Shown: piece after piece, positions 1 through 5,732 of the stretch
How positions within the stretch are numbered: the first letter of the stretch is position 1
Layout of the letters: the number at the start of each line of letters is the position of its first letter
DNA from: Bacteroidales bacterium
GTDB lineage: Bacteria > Bacteroidota > Bacteroidia > Bacteroidales > UBA3824
DNA: 5,732 nucleotides
NCBI GenBank assembly: GCA_017530465.1
Contig: JAFXMJ010000238.1
Span: forward strand, 1-5,732
Direction of reading: 5' to 3'
Notes under the pieces: generated by a model
Seen by the model: only the letters and a program-made list of their open reading frames with translations
Told to the model about the DNA's origin: nothing
Database searches by the model: none
Program-made: the position numbers and the translations under genes

Positions 1-1
1 C

Positions 2-451
2 AAACAGGGGCATACAGTGCTTTGGGCTGCCGACGTTTCCGAAAAAGGATTCAGCCACGACAAGGGCTACGCGCTGCTGCAAGGCATCAACCCCTCCGGT
101 ATGAAGACCGCCGACATCCAGAGTTTCAAAAATCTCACGCCCGACAAGCAGATGCTCCGCGCTCGCACACTCAACGCACCAGGCATCGAGGTCAATGTAA
201 CCCAGGAGAGCCGACAGACCGACTTCCTCAACCGAAACACCACCGACGACCACGGAATGCAGATTGTGGGCGTTGCTCACGACTCCAACAAAAACAAATA
301 CTACATCGTGAAAAATTCGTGGGGCACCAGCAACAAATACAAAGGCTACTTCTACGCCTCTGTCAATTACGTAAAGGCCAAGACCACGGGCATTATGGTA
401 CATAAATCGGCGTGCGGCAAACTGCTTGAAGACGCCACTTGGGAGGATTAA
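2..451 (+). CDS. pepC: C1-family cysteine aminopeptidase (aminopeptidase C / bleomycin hydrolase type), 3' part
   Basis: This is the C-terminal 149 codons of a papain-fold (peptidase family C1B) enzyme; the reading frame is open to the left edge, so the true start and the catalytic Cys domain lie outside the window. Two catalytic elements are visible: the active-site His in the motif DDHGMQIVG (His codon 251-253) and the active-site Asn in YIVKNSWG (Asn codon 314-316), 21 codons apart. The segment VLWAADVSEKGF near the left edge also fits bacterial aminopeptidase C / bleomycin hydrolase proteins. Family members are cytoplasmic or exported thiol aminopeptidases that trim peptides, often as hexamers in which the C-terminal tail reaches the active site. 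Here the tail ends in an acidic stretch (LEDATWED). Localisation cannot be judged without the N-terminus. The stop lies 3 bases before the next ATG, so it may be co-transcribed with the downstream genes, but its function has no clear link to acetylation. The family call is firm; the gene symbol is less so. Confidence 0.9.
   Translation, partial: KQGHTVLWAADVSEKGFSHDKGYALLQGINPSGMKTADIQSFKNLTPDKQMLRARTLNAPGIEVNVTQESRQTDFLNRNTTDDHGMQIVGVAHDSNKNKYYIVKNSWGTSNKYKGYFYASVNYVKAKTTGIMVHKSACGKLLEDATWED
441..446 (+). promoter_or_regulatory. Shine-Dalgarno-like site for the DUF4230 lipoprotein gene
   Basis: GGGAGG sits 8 bases before the ATG at 455, inside the last codons of the upstream peptidase gene. 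It is the only good SD-like match before any start codon in this window; the other genes have A-rich leaders without one, as is common in Bacteroidota. It supports the start at 455 and suggests that translation of the two genes may be coupled. It could also be chance coding sequence, since it lies within Trp-Glu codons. Confidence 0.45.
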
Positions 452-454
452 ACT

Positions 455-1039
455 ATGAAAATCGCAAACATCGCCGCCATTGCCGCCATCGCACTGATGG
501 CATCGGGATGCGACGTGCTCGAAGAAGACAATTCCTCCTCCTACTCTCCTATCTACGAAAAGATGGGGTCGCAGGAGGTGGCGGAATTTGGCACGGTGCA
601 ATACACTGTCGGCAAAATCGTTAAGACATCCGATATGCCCCAGACATTCTGGGACAAGTTTAAGATTGGCGACCGCAAGGCGTTGATACGCTGCACCGCA
701 ACCCTCAAAGCGGGCATCGACATCTCGTCTGGCAACTACAAGGTGGAAGTGGACGGCAAGAAAGTGCTGCTCCAACTGCCACACGCCAAGATTTTTGAGC
801 CTATCAATATGGATTTCGACAATGTGCACCTCGAATACTCCAAGGTGGGCTTGCTGCGCAGCAGCTTCTCCCTCGCGGAATACGTGGCATACCTCCAAGA
901 AGGCGAAAAACAGATACTCGCCGACCAAAACCTCATCAGCCAAATCATAAAACAGGCGGAGAGCAACGCCGAGCCAATGTTTCGCTCAATGCTCAAAAAC
1001 CTCGGTTTTGAGGCTATAAAAATCGAATTTGTACTCTAA
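455..1039 (+). CDS. DUF4230-family lipoprotein
   Basis: This 194-residue protein has a short N-terminal hydrophobic signal (residues 3-17) ending in a lipobox, MASGC, with Cys19 as the predicted lipidated residue. It is therefore expected to be membrane-anchored outside the cytoplasm. Acidic residues follow soon after the Cys (Asp20, then Glu-Glu-Asp at 23-25); whether this directs surface export in this organism is unknown. The rest resembles DUF4230: a beta-rich part with GIDIS at 87-91, a VDGKKVLLQLP segment ending at Pro109, then a charged helical part with the C-terminal pattern LKNLGFEAIKIEF. DUF4230 has no established biochemical function. The gene begins 3 bases after the peptidase stop and ends 12 bases before a second DUF4230 gene, so the two are probably translated from one message. 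The two proteins share the GxD and LP landmarks but differ in their anchor, which suggests an old tandem duplication. The family call is from memory of conserved patterns and was not checked by a profile search. Confidence 0.8.
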   Translation: MKIANIAAIAAIALMASGCDVLEEDNSSSYSPIYEKMGSQEVAEFGTVQYTVGKIVKTSDMPQTFWDKFKIGDRKALIRCTATLKAGIDISSGNYKVEVDGKKVLLQLPHAKIFEPINMDFDNVHLEYSKVGLLRSSFSLAEYVAYLQEGEKQILADQNLISQIIKQAESNAEPMFRSMLKNLGFEAIKIEFVL

Positions 1040-1051
1040 AAACCGACAACG

Positions 1052-1774
1052 ATGAAAGCAAAAATCACAATCATATTGATCCTCTTGGCTGCTGCGGGCG
1101 CAGTGTACGCTCTTTTCAAGATGGGCATCATCGGCAAGGACAAGCGTGTCCCAGTCATTGAGGAAACTCCAAACATCGTGGAGGCTGTGGAGCAGATACA
1201 GGAACTCTGCACCGAATATTATTACGACGAGGTAATGGTGAAGGATTCGGTATTGAAATCCGGCGCATCACGCACACTCACCGACGCCGCCAACTCAGCC
1301 GGCAATTTTTTCTCCAACCTCTTCACCAAAAAAGAGAGCAATGCAGCCGAGCCGTCTAAAAAACAGATAATTAGTCAGCTCGAAAAGGAACTCGTAGTAA
1401 TCGTCAAAGTGACTTGCCGCGTGGGATTCGACCTCCGTCAAATACTGGAAGACGACGGTATGCAGGTGAATGGCGACACGCTGTTTATCAATCTGCCCAA
1501 GGCGCAATTCCTCGAAACCATCGTCAACCCAACGCACTTGGACATCTTTGCGGAGAGCGGCTCGTGGGACTTTCCCCAAGAGCTACAAGAGGTAATCAAA
1601 TACGCCAAGATGACAGTGGAGCAACGCGCCATCAACGACAACATCCTCGAAAAAGCCGACAAGTCGGGTCGCAAGATTTTGGAGTGCCTATTTTCGACGA
1701 TGGGCTTCAAGGTCATCTATACAGACGACAACGCAACACCAGCTGTCAACGAACCAGCTGAGCAATTACAATAA
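1052..1774 (+). CDS. DUF4230-family protein with N-terminal membrane anchor
   Basis: This 240-residue protein starts with one strong transmembrane helix (residues about 5-22) preceded by Lys2 and Lys4 and lacking a lipobox, so it is probably an inner-membrane protein with its domain in the periplasm. The DUF4230 core spans roughly residues 40-225. Landmarks are VGFD at 124-127, the NGDTLFINLP segment ending at Pro149, a helical part rich in Lys and Glu, and a C-terminal LFSTMGFKVIYT. Residues about 69-104 form a polar stretch (Ser, Asn, Ala, Lys, with a small FFSNLF hydrophobic patch) that the neighbouring paralogue lacks. The last 15 residues are Pro/Glu/Gln-rich and probably disordered. It lies 12 bases after the lipoprotein paralogue and 9 bases before the SGNH gene. 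The function is unknown. A paired lipoprotein and membrane-anchored form could act as a heteromeric envelope complex, but that is inference only. Confidence 0.78.
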   Translation: MKAKITIILILLAAAGAVYALFKMGIIGKDKRVPVIEETPNIVEAVEQIQELCTEYYYDEVMVKDSVLKSGASRTLTDAANSAGNFFSNLFTKKESNAAEPSKKQIISQLEKELVVIVKVTCRVGFDLRQILEDDGMQVNGDTLFINLPKAQFLETIVNPTHLDIFAESGSWDFPQELQEVIKYAKMTVEQRAINDNILEKADKSGRKILECLFSTMGFKVIYTDDNATPAVNEPAEQLQ

Positions 1775-1783
1775 AGAAAGACA

Positions 1784-2581
1784 ATGCAATTACTGCCCGC
1801 AATATTATCATTGACGATACTTAGCTGCTCGATGGCGTCGGCGCAAACATCCGCGCACGACACCATCAATGTAGCCATACTCGGCGACTCCAATACCTGG
1901 CTCGGCGGCGACGACTGCTCCAAGCCAAAGGGTTGGAACACGTATTTCAAAGCCGCCTACAATCCAAAATCCTGCGTGAGCTTTGCCCGCAGCGGTGCCA
2001 CGTGGACCAACACCACCAACACCGTACTCGACCGCGAGGAAAACGTCGGCATCATCACCGACAACAACGTGATTTACAACCAAGTATGCCGATTAATAGA
2101 AGCCACCGAAGACGCCAAAATCCAGCGTCCGCACCTGATAATCATCGCCTGTGGCACCAACGACGCCTGGTTTGAAAAAAAACGTCCGCAGATATGGGCT
2201 GCAAGTGTTGACGACGCCATCGCCGACGAAATGATTGTAGCCAAAGACCCGTCGGAAGCTCCGTCGCTCGCCCAAAGCGTGGTGCAAGACTGCCTGCTTC
2301 TCCGTCAATTCTTCTACGACTCCAAAATCGTGCTGCTCACGCCGTTGCAGACCACGGCGGTAAGCGTTGACAAGATAGGGCGCGTGGGCGACACCATCCA
2401 AAGATGCGGCGATATGCTCGGCATACCCGTCATCCGTCAAGACAAAGTATGCGTCGTGAAGGCGGCTGACGAAAAACGAAGCCGCACCAACACCTACGAC
2501 GGCACTCACACCAACGCCACAGGAGCAAAGGCAAACGGCGAAATCCTTGCGGCAGAAATCAGCAAACTAACCGACAACTAA
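1784..2581 (+). CDS. Secreted SGNH/GDSL hydrolase-like protein (putative glycan acetylesterase or O-acetyltransferase)
   Basis: This 265-residue protein carries all SGNH-hydrolase blocks in the standard order: block I ILGDSN with nucleophile Ser36; block II SGAT with oxyanion Gly71; block III CGTND with Asn126; block V DGTH with Asp239 and His242. A hydrophobic N-terminus (residues 3-20) ends in ASAQ, a plausible signal peptidase I site after Ala20. A lipidation site at Cys15 (ILSC) is a weaker alternative because Leu at -2 is atypical. The protein should act in the periplasm or on the cell surface. Enzymes of this fold cleave or transfer acyl groups on carbohydrates. It sits 9 bases before the MBOAT gene, so a role in adding or removing acetyl groups on the same glycan is likely. 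The sequence does not separate esterase from transferase activity. The start at 1784 is favoured because it provides the signal peptide and follows the previous stop by 9 bases. Confidence 0.87.
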   Translation: MQLLPAILSLTILSCSMASAQTSAHDTINVAILGDSNTWLGGDDCSKPKGWNTYFKAAYNPKSCVSFARSGATWTNTTNTVLDREENVGIITDNNVIYNQVCRLIEATEDAKIQRPHLIIIACGTNDAWFEKKRPQIWAASVDDAIADEMIVAKDPSEAPSLAQSVVQDCLLLRQFFYDSKIVLLTPLQTTAVSVDKIGRVGDTIQRCGDMLGIPVIRQDKVCVVKAADEKRSRTNTYDGTHTNATGAKANGEILAAEISKLTDN

Positions 2582-2590
2582 AACTTTAAA

Positions 2591-3994
2591 ATGGTATTCT
2601 CAGACCTGTTTTTCCTATTCGTATTCATCCCCGCCTTCGCAGCCTGCTACCTCGCGGCAAGGGCGGCGGACAAGCGTTTTTTTGAATCCAACAACACCAT
2701 CAGGAACGCAGTGCTGATACTTTTCAGCCTGATATTCTACGCCTGGGGCGAGCCTGTGTTCTTGTTTTTGATGATTAGCGATGTGGGCATAAACTATCTG
2801 GCGGGCAAGCTGATAGCCAACGCCCCCGCACCTAAACGCAAGACCGCGCTCATCATCGGCATCACGTGCAACATCCTGACCCTCGGCATCTTCAAATACG
2901 CCGGTTTTGTGGCGCAATCGTTCAACGCCATTGGGATTCCAATGCCAGTGCCAGAAATAAGGCTGCCGATTGGCATTTCGTTCTATATCTTCCAATGCAT
3001 TTCGTACCTCGTGGACGTTTATCGCAAGGAAGCCCAGCCGCAACAAAAATTTTACAACTTGTTGCTGTATATCAGTATGTTCCCGCAGTTGATAGCAGGA
3101 CCAATTGTCCGTTATAATACAATTGCAAAAGAAATCAACCAACGCTCCGCCTCCATCGACGACATCAGCGAAGGCATTTTCAGGTTTTTGATTGGATTGG
3201 GCAAAAAGGTAATTATTGCCAATCAGCTCGGCTCCATCAGCGACCAGCTCCTCGGCGACAGCCTTGGCAACACAACGGCGGGCGCGTGGGTAGGTCTGTT
3301 GGCATTCTCGCTGCAAATCTACTTTGACTTTTCGGGATATTCCGATATGGCGATTGGTATGGGACGCTGTATGGGTTTCCATTTCAACGAAAACTTCAAT
3401 CATCCCTACACCTGCGCGAGCGTTACGGATTTTTGGAGGAAGTGGCATATCTCGCTCGGACAGTTTTTCCGCGATTACGTCTATATACCGATGGGCGGCA
3501 ACCGTCAGCACCAATGGCTCAACATATTCTGCGTGTGGTTTCTCACCGGTATGTGGCACGGCGCGAGCTGGAATTTCATACTCTGGGGATTGTACTTCGG
3601 CATCATACTCGTCATCGAAAAACTCTGGCTATTGAAACCAATGCAAAAACTTCCCGCCCTCGGACACTTGTACAGCCTGTTGGCGGTATATGTTGGATGG
3701 GGAATTTTCTATTTTGACGATTTTGGGACGATGCAGACATTCTTCAAGACATTCTTCCACGGTATGGGCAATTGGTCTGGCTTTGACGTCAAACAAGCCA
3801 TCACCGGCAACCTCTGGCTGTGGATTGCGGCATTGACGCTATGTCTGCCCGTGCGTACATACGCCGAAAATCGCATCCAAAACGAAACCGTAAAATACGC
3901 CATACGCACCGCGCTCTCGCTCGTGATACTATTGCTGAGCGTGTCGCTACTCGTGGGCGCCACCAACAACGCATTTTTATATTTTAGATTTTAA
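2591..3994 (+). CDS. MBOAT-family O-acyltransferase (AlgI/DltB-like)
   Basis: This 467-residue polytopic membrane protein matches the AlgI branch of the membrane-bound O-acyltransferase family in length and motifs. From the N-terminus: hydrophobic start MVFSDLFFLFVF; SLIFYAWGEP around residues 46-55; LPIGISFYIFQ at 125-135; FPQLIAGPIVRY ending at 175; the FDFSGYSDMAIGMGR region; then FWRKWHISLGQFFRDYVYIPMGG with conserved His286; and LTGMWHGASW with the presumed catalytic His323. About ten membrane-spanning stretches are visible by eye. In alginate, cellulose and D-alanyl-teichoic acid systems these proteins move an acyl group, usually acetyl, from a cytoplasmic donor to an extracytoplasmic partner. 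Here the likely partners are the SGNH gene upstream and the DHHW genes downstream, 6 bases away. The substrate is not encoded in the window. The leader is A/T-rich without an SD. No disabling change is seen; both conserved His residues are present. Confidence 0.95.
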   Translation: MVFSDLFFLFVFIPAFAACYLAARAADKRFFESNNTIRNAVLILFSLIFYAWGEPVFLFLMISDVGINYLAGKLIANAPAPKRKTALIIGITCNILTLGIFKYAGFVAQSFNAIGIPMPVPEIRLPIGISFYIFQCISYLVDVYRKEAQPQQKFYNLLLYISMFPQLIAGPIVRYNTIAKEINQRSASIDDISEGIFRFLIGLGKKVIIANQLGSISDQLLGDSLGNTTAGAWVGLLAFSLQIYFDFSGYSDMAIGMGRCMGFHFNENFNHPYTCASVTDFWRKWHISLGQFFRDYVYIPMGGNRQHQWLNIFCVWFLTGMWHGASWNFILWGLYFGIILVIEKLWLLKPMQKLPALGHLYSLLAVYVGWGIFYFDDFGTMQTFFKTFFHGMGNWSGFDVKQAITGNLWLWIAALTLCLPVRTYAENRIQNETVKYAIRTALSLVILLLSVSLLVGATNNAFLYFRF

Positions 3995-4000
3995 TCGACA

Positions 4001-5089
4001 ATGAAACAGACACTTACCATAATTATAATCATAATAGCGACATTGACGGCAAAAGCCGACATCATCGACAGCCTCGCCACCTACAACGACACCATCGAAA
4101 ACCGCGTCGTCCCGGCATACGTCAATACAATCTGCCCAAATGTGCCGCTGAGGATGTGGAAGCACGTATGTGTAACAGGCAAGGGCGCAGAAATCCGCGC
4201 TTTTTCGCCGTGGAAAGGCCCGGCGACCTCCGTCATCGAATACGCCAACGTCGCCAACCTCTACAAAGAAACTTTTGGCGACAAGGTGCAGATATGGCTG
4301 ATGCCATTGCCCACGGCGGCGGCTTTTTACAGCCCGGTCAACAACGCCAACACCAAGGAAGAATATTCGGCAATCAACGCCATCTTCCAGCACGCCGCGC
4401 CAAACGTCCATTGCGTGGACGTCCACACGATATTGGCACAACACGTGGACGAATACATCTACCTGCGCACCGACCACCACTGGGCACCGCTCGGCGCATA
4501 TTACGCCGCCAAAAGATTTGCAGCCTTGGCAAAAGTGCCGTTCCGTGACATCAACGACACCACAAGCTACGAGAAGCACGTGATACACCGGTTCTGCGGC
4601 ACGATGTATAGTTTTAGCGGCAATATCAATGTCAAAAACAATCCAGACGAGTTTTATTATTGGCTGCCGATAGACGTGGATTATCACGCCGATTTTGTGG
4701 ATTACACCTACAAAGGCCCCCACTTGGTGACAGGCGAAAAACCTTACAAATCCAACACCTACTTCCGCGAATATCCCGACGGCAGCCCGATGGCATACTG
4801 CACTTTTATGGGCGGCGACGCTCACCTGACGCACGTCACCACGTCCACCAAAAACGGCAGGCGCGTGCTTTTCGTCAAGGACAGTTTTGGCAACGCGCTC
4901 CCCGGATATTTGTTTTATTCGTTTGAGGAGCTGCACGTGGTGGATTGTCGTTACTTCAATAGAAACCTCGTGGATTACGTGGCGGAGCACAATATCACCG
5001 ACATTGTCATCTGCAACAATATGCACTTCGTGAGCGCGCCCAAAATCCTCAACGCTCTCCGGGTCTATCTGACTCAATACAAAAAATAA
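4001..5089 (+). CDS. Secreted DHHW-family protein (AlgJ/AlgX-like SGNH O-acetyltransferase), first copy
   Basis: This 362-residue protein has a signal peptide with a run of six Ile residues (7-12) and a likely cleavage after AKA at 17-19, so it is periplasmic or secreted. The family signature TDHHW lies at 157-161, followed by APLGAYYAAKRF. The probable nucleophile Ser295 is in VKDSFGNALPGY, followed by an EELHVVDCRYF segment and the INNMHF-like end ICNNMHF. The Asp-His pair preceding the Ser is the order seen in AlgX and AlgJ, opposite to ordinary GDSL enzymes. Alginate AlgX and AlgJ proteins receive acetyl groups delivered through the MBOAT partner and place them on the polymer. Gene order directly after the MBOAT gene supports this role. 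The usual family N-terminal segment (ENRxLxxFP followed by a PFRD-like motif) is missing; the mature protein starts close to the catalytic-domain region. That segment is present in the next gene. Family membership is confident, the acceptor unknown. Confidence 0.9.
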   Translation: MKQTLTIIIIIIATLTAKADIIDSLATYNDTIENRVVPAYVNTICPNVPLRMWKHVCVTGKGAEIRAFSPWKGPATSVIEYANVANLYKETFGDKVQIWLMPLPTAAAFYSPVNNANTKEEYSAINAIFQHAAPNVHCVDVHTILAQHVDEYIYLRTDHHWAPLGAYYAAKRFAALAKVPFRDINDTTSYEKHVIHRFCGTMYSFSGNINVKNNPDEFYYWLPIDVDYHADFVDYTYKGPHLVTGEKPYKSNTYFREYPDGSPMAYCTFMGGDAHLTHVTTSTKNGRRVLFVKDSFGNALPGYLFYSFEELHVVDCRYFNRNLVDYVAEHNITDIVICNNMHFVSAPKILNALRVYLTQYKK

Positions 5090-5136
5090 ATCAACTAATC
5101 CCAAAATCAACCAATCAACAAATCGACAAATGAACT
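5089..5136 (+). repeat. Phased 8-bp tandem repeat forming the leader and start codon of the second DHHW gene
   Basis: Six consecutive 8-bp units begin at 5089, 5097, 5105, 5113, 5121 and 5129. The consensus is AATCAACN. Units 1, 3 and 4 match all seven fixed bases, units 5 and 6 differ at one, and unit 2 shares only the AATC core. The array starts on the last base of the upstream stop codon and runs into the next gene; the ATG at 5130 lies inside unit 6. The tract has almost no G, so it cannot fold stably and carries no SD. It may be an unstructured translation leader, or a tract whose unit number can change by slippage and shift the distance between the two genes. Confidence 0.8.
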
Positions 5137-5732
5137 CCAAAACATACGTAATCATAACGTCGGCGGCATTTGCAGTGATGTTTGCGGTGCTCAACTTCTT
5201 TCCGCGCAGCACATTTTCGGAAAGGGAACGCCGCGACCTCGCGCATTTTCCAGATGTTGCTACTGCAAAACTTACCGACGGCAGCTTCACCCGCGATATT
5301 TCGCATTGGTACAGCGACAGCGAGCCGTTCCGCGACGGATTTCTGTCTGTAAGCGAATTGTTTGACCATTACAAGGGCATCACCATCAGCACCGAAAGCG
5401 GCGAGCAAATAGCCATCGTATCAGGAGGCGGCAGCATCGAAGACCCCGGACTCCTTGCCGGCACTGACGACGACGAGGATGACGAAGACAGCCCAGACAG
5501 CGGCACAGGTGAGCCCGTTGACATTATTGTCAACGCAGATACCACCGCACCCAAGCAATCCGCCCCAAAGACCGACACCACCGGCGCGGCTTACAGCAAG
5601 ACCAGTTCGGGCGTAATGCTCGTCGGCAAAGAGCCAAACGTCCGCGCAATGTTGCTGTTTGGCTGCTCGGCGGCATACGTCAAAAAATTCACCGACGCCG
5701 TCAACCTCTACCACGAGACCTTCCCCGACGTC
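5130..5732 (+). CDS. DHHW-family protein (AlgJ-like), second copy, 5' part, membrane-anchored
   Basis: An open frame of 201 codons runs from the ATG at 5130 to the right edge without a stop, so the gene is incomplete. The N-terminus has one transmembrane or uncleaved signal helix (residues about 6-24). Then comes SERERRDLAHFP (30-41), which fits the ENRxLxxFP element of DHHW proteins, and EPFRD (65-69), the family PFR element. Residues about 95-157 are low complexity: an eight-residue acidic run at 113-120, then a Thr/Pro/Ser/Asp-rich stretch. The domain resumes at GVMLVGKE (161-168). NLYHETF (192-198) matches NLYKETF at 86-92 of the previous protein, confirming that the two are paralogues. 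The DHHW motif and Ser nucleophile should lie beyond the window. The gap of 40 bases to the previous gene is the longest in the window and consists of repeat DNA. A role as periplasmic partner of the MBOAT acyltransferase is inferred from family and position. Confidence 0.85.
   Translation, partial: MNSKTYVIITSAAFAVMFAVLNFFPRSTFSERERRDLAHFPDVATAKLTDGSFTRDISHWYSDSEPFRDGFLSVSELFDHYKGITISTESGEQIAIVSGGGSIEDPGLLAGTDDDEDDEDSPDSGTGEPVDIIVNADTTAPKQSAPKTDTTGAAYSKTSSGVMLVGKEPNVRAMLLFGCSAAYVKKFTDAVNLYHETFPDV
5412..5600 (+). other. Low-complexity acidic and Thr/Pro/Ser-rich insert within the second DHHW gene
   Basis: These 63 codons encode a glycine-rich start, the acidic run DDDEDDED (codons 5466-5489, a near-perfect GAN triplet repeat), and a disordered-looking segment with two DTT motifs and several Pro and Lys residues. 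The flanking sequence on each side matches the DHHW family, and the neighbouring paralogue has nothing comparable. It may be a flexible spacer that carries the catalytic domain away from the membrane, or a metal-binding or glycosylated linker; the sequence does not decide between these. Confidence 0.65.

Noticed and set aside
1790..1830. Lipoprotein signal at Cys15 of the SGNH protein
   Set aside because: The residues before the Cys (Ile-Leu-Ser) are a poor lipobox, and a standard signal peptidase I site (ASA then Gln) follows a few residues later; kept only as an alternative.
2615..3559. A 314-codon open frame on the minus strand within the MBOAT gene
   Set aside because: No recognisable motif or membrane pattern, and it lies entirely under a strongly conserved MBOAT protein; treated as a shadow.
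3978..3985. A near match to the Bacteroides -7 element (TAnnTTTG with the last base changed) just before the first DHHW gene
   Set aside because: It lies in coding sequence at the end of the MBOAT gene, and no TTTG -33 element is found at the right distance upstream.
4886..4912. TTTG followed by GATATTTG, resembling a Bacteroides -33/-7 promoter
   Set aside because: The spacing of 15 bases is too short, the -7 element has a mismatch, and the site overlaps the conserved KDSFGNA coding region.
5089..5136. Possible CRISPR array or protein-binding iterons at the 8-bp repeat
   Set aside because: Units are directly abutting and far too short for CRISPR repeats with spacers, and no replication or partition gene is nearby to support iterons.
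3977..5290. A 437-codon open frame on the minus strand opposite both DHHW genes
   Set aside because: It is longer than the first DHHW gene, but its product is a Val/His/Asp-rich mixture without family motifs, and the opposite strand encodes clear conserved motifs. It is a codon-bias shadow.

Overview
The window looks like part of a Bacteroidota (probably Bacteroidales) chromosome or metagenome contig. The evidence is a run of DUF4230-type proteins (one a lipoprotein), a bleomycin-hydrolase-type aminopeptidase C, mostly SD-poor A/T-rich spacers before start codons, and no recognisable sigma-70 type promoter between genes. This assignment is inferred from gene content. No rRNA, tRNA or other phylogenetic marker is present.

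All seven genes lie on the + strand and are packed with gaps of 3 to 40 bases, so they probably form one transcription unit or the middle of one. In order: (1) the C-terminal part of a C1-family cysteine aminopeptidase (2-451), cut by the left edge; (2) a DUF4230 lipoprotein (455-1039); (3) a second, membrane-anchored DUF4230 protein (1052-1774); (4) a secreted SGNH/GDSL hydrolase-like protein (1784-2581); (5) an AlgI/DltB-type MBOAT O-acyltransferase (2591-3994); (6) a secreted DHHW/AlgJ-AlgX-like protein (4001-5089); (7) a second DHHW-family protein, membrane-anchored and cut by the right edge (5130-5732).

Genes 4 to 7 read as an extracytoplasmic O-acetylation cassette. The MBOAT protein would pass acetyl groups across the inner membrane, and SGNH/DHHW partners in the periplasm would transfer them to a glycan or remove them. 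The layout recalls the AlgI/AlgJ/AlgX alginate system and the cellulose and peptidoglycan acetylation systems. No glycosyltransferase or polysaccharide export gene is in view, so the acceptor is unknown. The DUF4230 pair directly upstream has no known function. Its close spacing suggests co-expression with the cassette, but a functional link is only an inference.

The most unusual local structure surrounds gene 7. Its whole upstream leader, including the start codon, is a phased six-unit 8-bp tandem repeat (5089-5136). Inside the gene, a roughly 60-residue acidic and Thr/Pro/Ser-rich low-complexity segment interrupts the usual DHHW-family N-terminal region. No RNA genes, CRISPR arrays, insertion sequences, terminators or long non-coding stretches are visible.
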